Origin: JBECKS01 sp964557005
GTDB taxonomy: Bacteria > Pseudomonadota > Gammaproteobacteria > Pseudomonadales > JBECKS01
Direction: 5' to 3'
DNA length: 64,000 bases
Assembly: GCA_964557005.1 (NCBI GenBank)
Contig: CAZKYI010000002.1
Location: 1-64,000 of the forward strand
Made by a program: the position numbers and the translations under genes. Position 1 is the stretch's first letter; the number at the start of each line of letters is the position of its first letter. Below are positions 58,361 to 64,000 of this stretch, piece after piece. The notes under the pieces are model-generated. The model saw only the letters and a list, made by a program, of their open reading frames with translations, had not been told where the DNA came from and made no database searches.

Positions 58361-58477
58361 CTAATTACCCCTTATAGCCAACGCATAGGCCAGCAAGCCA
58401 ACGAGATAAGCCCAGCCCAGCAGAATAACGAGGGCGCACACATACATGGGGTTGTGTGTGAACCTGACACTGGGCAT
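58361..58477 (-). pseudogene. Possible remnant of an isoprenylcysteine/phospholipid methyltransferase, or a 38-aa membrane protein
   Basis: The ORF reads 'MPSVRFTHNPMYVCALVILL' then 'GWAYLVGLLAYALAIRGN'. The 'RFTHNPMY' stretch followed by a hydrophobic helix resembles the 'YRxSRNPMY' region of ICMT/PEMT-type methyltransferases. Nothing else of such a gene is present. It may also be a genuine one-helix protein. Confidence 0.35.
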
Positions 58478-58506
58478 GTTTGAGCAATCTGTTGTGTGGG
58501 ACAAAA

Positions 58507-58920
58507 CTATTGATACATTAAATTATGACCGTAGTTTTTGCAGTCCCAAAGTTTAAAATGATTAATTTGATTGTGTTTTTCGTTTTCTTCAAATCCAGAA
58601 AAAATGAATATCGGTGTGAGCACTAAATCTGTAGGAACCGTGAATATAAAGTCTGTAATGTTATAAACCGCTGCAATAGTGCCAAAAGCTGCGTTGATAA
58701 CTATTTTTTGAGAAGTCGACAACTTTGAATCTTCTGAATTAGGTTCTGCTTGATCGAATTTATCGCTTTGCTCTGTCGCAGTGTAGTAAAAAGGAATGCA
58801 TATAACTCCAGAAGTAGCATGCAATGTCCCATCAAAAGGCCCATATCTGCTAAATTGCGCGGCAGAGCAACTGGTTAGAAAAATAACTATAAACAGACAA
58901 CCAAAAATTATTTTTATCAT
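58507..58920 (-). CDS. YceK/YidQ-like lipoprotein
   Basis: The 137-residue product has a lipoprotein signal ('IVIFLTSC'), 'RYGPFDGTLHATSGV' and a 'FTVPTDLVLTPIFI' segment resembling the PF07119 lipoproteins, in which a hydrophobic 'D..P.sl..DTL.LP' motif is conserved. The ATG at 58920 has GAGGA 7 nt upstream. Function unknown. It is AT-rich compared with its neighbours. Confidence 0.6.
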   Translation of the reverse strand: MIKIIFGCLFIVIFLTSCSAAQFSRYGPFDGTLHATSGVICIPFYYTATEQSDKFDQAEPNSEDSKLSTSQKIVINAAFGTIAAVYNITDFIFTVPTDLVLTPIFIFSGFEENEKHNQINHFKLWDCKNYGHNLMYQ

Positions 58921-59134
58921 TTTAATGTCCTCTGTTTCACCACTAACAACCCTCTCGCTCAAGCTTCATTTGCTCATAACACTTTGACACGCATTTTGTT
59001 TTTGTTGAAACCTGATTTTCAAGCAGAACTGCCATTTGCTCAAGCACTGTAACATGCTTGCCTGCTTTACCTTGTTACAGAATGTATTTTGCTGCATTAT
59101 TTGTACCGTCACTTTGTCAGTTTTGGAAAACATG

Positions 59135-59371
59135 ATGAATACAATCCAACTTGAAAGTATCACCAGCGCTGCTATGACCCTGCCTGAGCGGGAGCGCGCC
59201 AAACTTGCACATGATTTGGTAGCAAGTTTAGATGGCTCTGCCGACATGAGTGCAGCAAAAGCTTGGGATGCTGAAATTTGCCGTAGAATTAGCGACATTG
59301 AAGCAGGCAAAACTGAACTTTTGGATGCAAACGAAGCTATTGCGCGCGCCAGAGCCAGAATAAGGAGTTGA
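59135..59371 (+). CDS. Antitoxin of ParE-type pair (addiction module protein)
   Basis: The 78-residue product has 'SAAMTLPERERAKLAHDLVASLDG' and a C-terminal 'RRISDIEAGKTELLDANEAIARARARI', the pattern of the PF09720 putative addiction-module family. It should bind and neutralise the downstream toxin. Two ATGs (59132, 59135) are possible; 59135 is better spaced from GGA. A toxin gene starts 2 nt after its stop. Confidence 0.85.
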   Translation: MNTIQLESITSAAMTLPERERAKLAHDLVASLDGSADMSAAKAWDAEICRRISDIEAGKTELLDANEAIARARARIRS

Positions 59372-59373
59372 TA

Positions 59374-59685
59374 TTGAAAGTACGGGTTAGCACGGAAGCT
59401 GCCGAAGAACTGATTGAAGCGGCTGCTTGGTATGAACTGGAAGTCCCTGGCCTCGGAGAGCAGCTCATCGATACGTTTGAATGGGCGACAGCCAAACTCG
59501 GTGAACCCAATCCACCGCTCGTACCTGTAATTGGTGAGGCTGCCAAACTAGGGGCAAAAAGACTGATTCTTCAACGATTCCCTTTTTCTCTTGTGACCAT
59601 AGCGAATGACCAAGCAATCACCGTTGTTGCTTTTGCGCATCATTCCAGAAAACCTGGCTACTGGCATAATCGAGTTACCCCTTAA
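59374..59685 (+). CDS. ParE/RelE-family toxin
   Basis: The 103-residue product has 'VRVSTEAAEELIEAAAWYE', 'GEQLIDTFEWATAKL' and 'LQRFPFSLV...VAFAHHSRKPGYW', the ParE fold with its basic C-terminal strand. ParE toxins poison gyrase and RelE toxins cut mRNA; the 'HHSRKPGYW' tail is the ParE type. The TTG start at 59374 has AAGGAG 6 nt upstream. Its end overlaps the convergent dprA gene by 11 bp. Confidence 0.88.
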   Translation: MKVRVSTEAAEELIEAAAWYELEVPGLGEQLIDTFEWATAKLGEPNPPLVPVIGEAAKLGAKRLILQRFPFSLVTIANDQAITVVAFAHHSRKPGYWHNRVTP

Positions 59686-60898
59686 GCACAGCAAGTAATT
59701 GCGGGTGCATTTGAAAACCTTGCTCAACAGTTAGCACCAAGGCTTTGAGTTCCAGCATGGTGAGTGCAGCAGCGATGTCACTCGCGTTGTCTTTTAATTC
59801 TTCCACCAAGGTATTGATAGATTTGCTTTCATTTTTCAAAGCTTCGAGCACTTTTTTCTCAAGCGGGGAGAGTTCCAGTTCTGCCAAAGAGATTTCAATT
59901 TGCGCAGGAACTTCATGCACATATTCAAACAAGTCACTTTGATTTTTAAATGCGGGTAAATCTTCTAACAAATCCTCTACCCCTTCTACCAGTTTTGCAC
60001 CTTGTTTAATCAGTTGGTTGCAGCCCTTGCTTAAAGGATTATTGGGCGCACCAGGTACCGCAAATACTTCCCTGCCTTGTTCCAACGCACAATATGCAGT
60101 CACCAGCGAGCCGCTTTTGATTTCTGCTTCAACCACCAGCACCCCCAGCGACATGCCGCTGATGATGCGATTTCTGCGCGGAAAATATTCAGGTTTTGGT
60201 GCAATGCCTACTGGAAATTCTGAAATCAATGCACCGCCCTGATTCACAATATTGGCCGCCAGCGTTTTATTTTTAGCGGGATAAAGCCCATCGAGACCAT
60301 GCGCCAACACAGCAATGGTCGATTGTTCGCGCGCAGCCAATGCACCTTCGTGAGCAGCGGCATCAATCCCTTGCGCCAGACCACTGGTAATGACAAAGCC
60401 TTTTCCTGCTAATTGCTGCGCACACTGTGTAGCAAAATGCTTGCCCATGCTGCTCGCTTTTCTTGCACCAACCATCGCAAGTTGTTGCTGATTTAACAGG
60501 GCAGGATTTCCTATAACAAAAAGTAACGGCGGAGCATTATAAATATGTTTAAGTACCTGCGGATATTGAGCGCAGTGTGTAGAAATAATGAAGTGATTGG
60601 GAAGGCTTGCCCAATCGAGATTGGCTTTAAGCCTTTTTCCAACCATAGTTATTGGTTTTGTACATTCCTGTTCAAAAGCGTGTTTTGAAAATTCGATGAT
60701 TTGCTCAACGCTGTCGCTTTTTAAACCAGATTCCAAAAGTGCTTTGGATGAAGAGAAAAAGACTTGTCGGGCAGAGCCAAAAAAGGAAAGGCTGCGACTA
60801 AAGGTTTTAGGGCCTATGCCATCGACATTCAACAGAGCCAGCTCATACAGGAGCTGGCTGTCAAAATGAGTAGATAATGTTGTTTGGGAATAAACCAT
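59675..60898 (-). CDS. dprA: DNA processing protein DprA
   Basis: The 407-residue protein loads RecA on incoming single-stranded DNA during transformation. An N-terminal SAM-like region ('LLNVDGIGPKTFSR') precedes the Rossmann-like core 'VGARKASSMGKHFATQCAQQLAGKGFVITSGLAQGIDAAAHEGAL' and 'SEFPVGIAPKPEYFPRRNRIISGMS'. The C-terminus has a DprA winged helix ('EKKVLEALKNESKSINTL'). Gene order with LysM and def is as in Pseudomonas. Confidence 0.95.
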   Translation of the reverse strand: MVYSQTTLSTHFDSQLLYELALLNVDGIGPKTFSRSLSFFGSARQVFFSSSKALLESGLKSDSVEQIIEFSKHAFEQECTKPITMVGKRLKANLDWASLPNHFIISTHCAQYPQVLKHIYNAPPLLFVIGNPALLNQQQLAMVGARKASSMGKHFATQCAQQLAGKGFVITSGLAQGIDAAAHEGALAAREQSTIAVLAHGLDGLYPAKNKTLAANIVNQGGALISEFPVGIAPKPEYFPRRNRIISGMSLGVLVVEAEIKSGSLVTAYCALEQGREVFAVPGAPNNPLSKGCNQLIKQGAKLVEGVEDLLEDLPAFKNQSDLFEYVHEVPAQIEISLAELELSPLEKKVLEALKNESKSINTLVEELKDNASDIAAALTMLELKALVLTVEQGFQMHPQLLAVLKG

Positions 60899-60945
60899 CC
60901 TTGCATGTTTCCTTGCCTCCCTGGCAATGAATTAACAAAAGTCTG

Positions 60946-61989
60946 TTATGGACGAGAAATTTTATCGCCAACCTGGAGAACTGTTTTTGCTCTCAACACC
61001 AGACCCAGACTTACTTTGTCATGTGTTTTGAAAATAATCAGCATACCTGCTCTTTCATCAGGCAATTGCACTTTCTGGTTGTTTGCCAATCTGTCGCGAA
61101 CAATCGCGCCTCGACGGGAAATGGCAAATACATCGCCCACTTCAACCCCTTCGCGTACACCTCTATTCACCACCACAACATCGTATTGACCAATATTTTT
61201 AACACCGGAAAAAACACGAATGATTTCGCCTTTAATATCCTCATTCGGTGCCTTGGGATAAAAATTTGCCTGCACGCTCTGGGTTTCTGTCGGCAGCAAT
61301 CGGTCATATTCACGAATTTCAACATCGGCGCGTTGTATTTCAAAAATCGCAACGCCCTCTTCCTCTCTTACGAAACGCACCACACCCAAATCACGCGCTT
61401 CATAACCCAACACTTCTTGTGTTTCGGGATCAATAAATGGTTTGCCGGGGCGATAAATGCCATAGGCGTTTTGCGGGTTACTCCAATCGCCCATTGCGTA
61501 AACGATATCGCCTTTACCCATTACCCGATGTCGTTCATCTCCCGCAATTACATAGGCCGCGCTTCCCAGCGTTTGTTTGTCAACCACTCGTGCCGAGGTC
61601 AAAAAACTGGCCACCTTGTCCAAAGGAATGGTCGGAATGGTTGAAGAAATCTGATACGAGCGTTTTTGTGGAGAAAGTTTAACCGTATTAACTGAGGGAT
61701 CACGACTGGTCACCATCAATTTGGGTTGCTCGCCAATATAGACCAGCGAAATTTCATCACCCGGATAAATCAGATGCGGGTCGCGAATCTGTTCGTTAAT
61801 GTGCCAGATTTCAGGCCATGCCCAGGGATTCTGCAAAAACAGGTTGGAGATGTCCCACAGGGTATCCCTTTCCTTCACATAATATTTCGCAGGTGGATTG
61901 TCTTGTAATTTTGCTTCTTCAGCATGAACCAAAACGCTGCCGAAGCTTAAACACATAAAAAAGGTAAAACGATTTATTATTTTAATCAT
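60946..61989 (-). CDS. LysM peptidoglycan-binding protein
   Basis: The 347-residue product has a signal peptide (about 1-23), a LysM motif ('YYVKERDTLWDISNLFLQNPWAWPEIWHINEQI', about 36-68, then 'LIYPGDEISL'), and a beta-rich C-terminal domain ending 'VGDKISRP'. It should bind cell-wall peptidoglycan. It is a conserved neighbour of dprA and def in gammaproteobacteria. Confidence 0.9.
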   Translation of the reverse strand: MIKIINRFTFFMCLSFGSVLVHAEEAKLQDNPPAKYYVKERDTLWDISNLFLQNPWAWPEIWHINEQIRDPHLIYPGDEISLVYIGEQPKLMVTSRDPSVNTVKLSPQKRSYQISSTIPTIPLDKVASFLTSARVVDKQTLGSAAYVIAGDERHRVMGKGDIVYAMGDWSNPQNAYGIYRPGKPFIDPETQEVLGYEARDLGVVRFVREEEGVAIFEIQRADVEIREYDRLLPTETQSVQANFYPKAPNEDIKGEIIRVFSGVKNIGQYDVVVVNRGVREGVEVGDVFAISRRGAIVRDRLANNQKVQLPDERAGMLIIFKTHDKVSLGLVLRAKTVLQVGDKISRP

Positions 61990-62162
61990 TAGTCCTTCCC
62001 TTTCTTTTCATCGCCCATGCTAAACTAAAATAGTACGCACAAGCTCAGGTTTTGCAGGTTGAATACTCGGGCGATTAAATCAAATTTTTTGTAATAATTA
62101 CAGTCTTATCATGCGTCTATCACAACTTTTTAACTTTTTACTATAGGTTTGAAAACTAAGTC

Positions 62163-62669
62163 ATGGCTTTACTGGAAATTCTTGAGTTCCCCGATGCACG
62201 TTTACGCACGGTAGCAAAACCTGTGTCAGAGTTTGGTGCTCGTCTCAAAAAAATCACCGATGACATGCTTGCAACCATGTACGAGGCTCGCGGTATTGGT
62301 CTTGCCGCCACGCAAGTGAATATCCATGAAGCCATTATCGTGCTCGATGTGAGCGAAGAGGGTGATTTCCCCCAAATTTTTATCAATCCTGAAATCATCT
62401 GTGCTGATGGTGCCGACCGTGAATTTGAGGAGGGTTGTCTCTCGGTGCCTGGTTTCAGAGAGGTGGTCAGTCGGCCTGAGCATGTGAAAATAAAGGCCAA
62501 AGGAATCAATGGGGAAGCTTTTGAGATTGAATGTGAGGGCTTACTAGCTGTTTGCATTCAGCACGAGATGGATCACCTGCAAGGCAAGCTGTTTGTGGAT
62601 TACATTTCGCCGCTCAAGCGCCAGAGAATCAAGAAGAAGCTGGAAAAATCACACAAGCAGGCAGGCTAG
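62163..62669 (+). CDS. def: Peptide deformylase
   Basis: The 168-residue metalloenzyme removes the formyl group from nascent proteins. All three motifs are intact: GIGLAATQ (44-51), EGCLS (90-94, Cys metal ligand) and HEMDH (134-138, two His ligands and catalytic Glu). It is followed by fmt with a 5-nt gap. Confidence 0.98.
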   Translation: MALLEILEFPDARLRTVAKPVSEFGARLKKITDDMLATMYEARGIGLAATQVNIHEAIIVLDVSEEGDFPQIFINPEIICADGADREFEEGCLSVPGFREVVSRPEHVKIKAKGINGEAFEIECEGLLAVCIQHEMDHLQGKLFVDYISPLKRQRIKKKLEKSHKQAG

Positions 62670-62674
62670 CATTG

Positions 62675-63619
62675 ATGCCCGCTTATCGAATTGTATTTGC
62701 TGGTACGCCAGATTTTGCAGCCTGCGCTCTCGAAGCTTTGATTAAAAGTGAGCATGAGGTGGTGGCTGTATACACACAACCCGACCGGCCTGCGGGAAGG
62801 GGGCAGAAACTGCTGGCCAGTCCGGTAAAAATACTGGCTCAGCAATATCAGCTTCCCATTGAACAACCTGTTTCCTTTAAGCAACTTGATGACATACAAC
62901 GCCTTAACAGTTATCGCCCCGATATACTCGTCGTTGCTGCTTATGGCCTGATTCTTCCTCAGGCTGTTCTCGATTTACCTGCGCTGGCCTGTCTTAATAT
63001 CCACGCTTCGCTTTTACCAAGATGGCGCGGCGCGGCGCCCATACAACATGCCATTCTGGCTGGCGACGCTGAAACAGGCATCTCGATTATGGCGATGAAT
63101 GCCGGGCTGGATACCGGTGATGTGTTGCTGGAAAAGCGACTGCCGATTGAAGATCACGACACCGGACAAAGCCTGCACGACAAGCTCGCTGCGTTAGGTG
63201 CTGTTGCCATGAATGAAGCGCTGCAAAATTTTGAACTGCTGTTTGCGCAGCGCAAACCTCAGGACAATCAACAGGCAAGCTACGCACACAAAATCGGCAA
63301 ATCTGATGCACGCATCAACTGGGCGAGTTCTGTTGAAAAAATTGATCGCATGGTGCGTGCTTACAATTCATGGCCCGTCAGTTTTACCCAAATCGATGAA
63401 CAACTTATTCGTATCTGGTCGGCCACTGTTGAATCAGGAAAACATACTTTCAAATGCGGGGAAATTGTTGAGACCGATAACCATGCCATCAAGGTGGCCT
63501 GTGCTGATGGTTTTATCAACATTTTGCAGCTACAGCTTCCAGGGAAAAAAGCCTTAACCTCAAGGGAAGTTTTGAATGCTCACAAAGCGCTTTTTGCGCC
63601 AGGAAAATGTTTTGTCTAA
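62675..63619 (+). CDS. fmt: Methionyl-tRNA formyltransferase
   Basis: The 314-residue enzyme formylates initiator Met-tRNA. It has 'IVFAGTPDFAACALEAL', 'VYTQPDRPAGRGQKL', catalytic 'NIHASLLPRWRGAAPIQHAI' and 'MNAGLDTGDVL', and a C-terminal OB domain ('YAHKIGKSDARINW'). ATG 62675 is used; an upstream in-frame extension lies inside def. Confidence 0.97.
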   Translation: MPAYRIVFAGTPDFAACALEALIKSEHEVVAVYTQPDRPAGRGQKLLASPVKILAQQYQLPIEQPVSFKQLDDIQRLNSYRPDILVVAAYGLILPQAVLDLPALACLNIHASLLPRWRGAAPIQHAILAGDAETGISIMAMNAGLDTGDVLLEKRLPIEDHDTGQSLHDKLAALGAVAMNEALQNFELLFAQRKPQDNQQASYAHKIGKSDARINWASSVEKIDRMVRAYNSWPVSFTQIDEQLIRIWSATVESGKHTFKCGEIVETDNHAIKVACADGFINILQLQLPGKKALTSREVLNAHKALFAPGKCFV

Positions 63620-64000
63620 TCCTGTCTCAGACAATTTTCGTGCCTGTGTACTGAAAATCCTGCTTGCCAGTTTGCCGCGAGAAAAAGATGATTTCCTGCA
63701 AAGCCCCTTATTAAACCTGTTTCCCAAACATCTCGAAAAACTGGAACACAATAATCAATCGCTGGCTCGCCATATTTGTTATGGCGTGTTTCGTGAATAC
63801 TATTTTTTGCTGGCTTATTCAAACAACCTGTTGAATAAGCCTTTTCGTCACAAGGATATAGATATTCACACCATTGTGCTTGCCGGTTTGTATGAATTGT
63901 TGTTTTTAAAAACGCCTCAACATGCGGTTATTTCTGAATGGGTGGAATTGTGTCAGGTTCAGAAAAAACCTTGGGCAAAAAACGTGGTCAACGTGGTATT
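63576..64000 (+). CDS. rsmB: 16S rRNA (cytosine-967-C5)-methyltransferase RsmB (3' end outside window)
   Basis: The N-terminal 141 residues are visible: a NusB-like RNA-binding domain ('LARHICYGVFREYYFLLAYSNNLL', 'VLAGLYELLFLKTPQHAVISEWVEL'). The catalytic domain lies beyond the edge. The ATG at 63576 lies inside fmt (44-bp overlap) with AAGGGA about 8-9 nt upstream; homologue alignment could favour a later start near 63609. The def-fmt-rsmB order supports the call. Confidence 0.92.
   Translation, partial: MLTKRFLRQENVLSNPVSDNFRACVLKILLASLPREKDDFLQSPLLNLFPKHLEKLEHNNQSLARHICYGVFREYYFLLAYSNNLLNKPFRHKDIDIHTIVLAGLYELLFLKTPQHAVISEWVELCQVQKKPWAKNVVNVV

Overview
The window is chromosomal DNA of a gammaproteobacterium. 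The housekeeping blocks point to a Pseudomonadales/Oceanospirillales-like relative: rsmB-fmt-def / LysM / dprA followed by purE-tsaC-hemF-aroE-yheV, then polA with znuABC, and phoBR followed by a porin. A WS/DGAT acyltransferase suggests wax-ester or triacylglycerol storage. Assignment below class level is inference; there is no rRNA gene in the window.

Layout. Positions 1-12667 (minus) hold the first four modules of a large non-ribosomal peptide synthetase with a TubC-type docking domain; it runs off the left edge. Next to it is a beta-helix surface protein with a GlyGly-CTERM tail (12732-14348). From 14512 to 19635 lie a TIGR03032-type protein, a degenerate 2OG-Fe(II) oxygenase-like protein, a cyclic-nucleotide-binding-fold protein, a BaeSR-like two-component system whose kinase seems to use an ATT start codon, and a Spy/CpxP-like periplasmic protein. 

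Positions 19734-22612 are a complete IS1595-family element (24-bp perfect terminal inverted repeats, 8-bp target duplication) and the most unusual part of the window. Besides its transposase it carries two class II tRNA genes: a serine-type body with anticodon UUA (a predicted UAA suppressor) and a leucine-type body with anticodon UGG (which would read the proline codon CCA). A 180-residue protein of unknown function lies between them on the same strand, behind one candidate promoter and a strong leader hairpin. Small phage-like passenger ORFs fill the rest. SerRS and LeuRS are the enzymes that do not inspect the anticodon of these long-variable-arm tRNAs, so both tRNAs could be charged despite their altered anticodons.

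Positions 22665-36794 hold an EEP-family hydrolase, a patatin-like protein, phoB-phoR and a porin behind Pho-box-like repeats, a CDF zinc exporter, an MNT/HEPN pair behind a double-palindrome operator, a pirin, the conserved operon of retropepsin-like protease / 7TM inactive transglutaminase / RimK-like ATP-grasp ligase, a TetR regulator, trhO and a flavodoxin-like protein. rbgA (36791) is followed by what looks like a solitary integron-type cassette: an HNH endonuclease gene with an attC-like site. The next block has a saccharopine-dehydrogenase-like protein, a YdjM-like membrane protein, an SDR, WS/DGAT, an ABC1 kinase and a ribbon-helix-helix regulator, with a shared operator motif upstream of the last two. 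An aldo/keto reductase, a DUF3800 gene that appears to have broken a second aldo/keto reductase gene, and a GGCT-membrane fusion lead into polA. The right end holds znuABC, MATE, yheV-aroE-hemF-tsaC-purE, a lipoprotein, a ParE-type toxin-antitoxin pair, dprA, a LysM protein, def, fmt and the start of rsmB.
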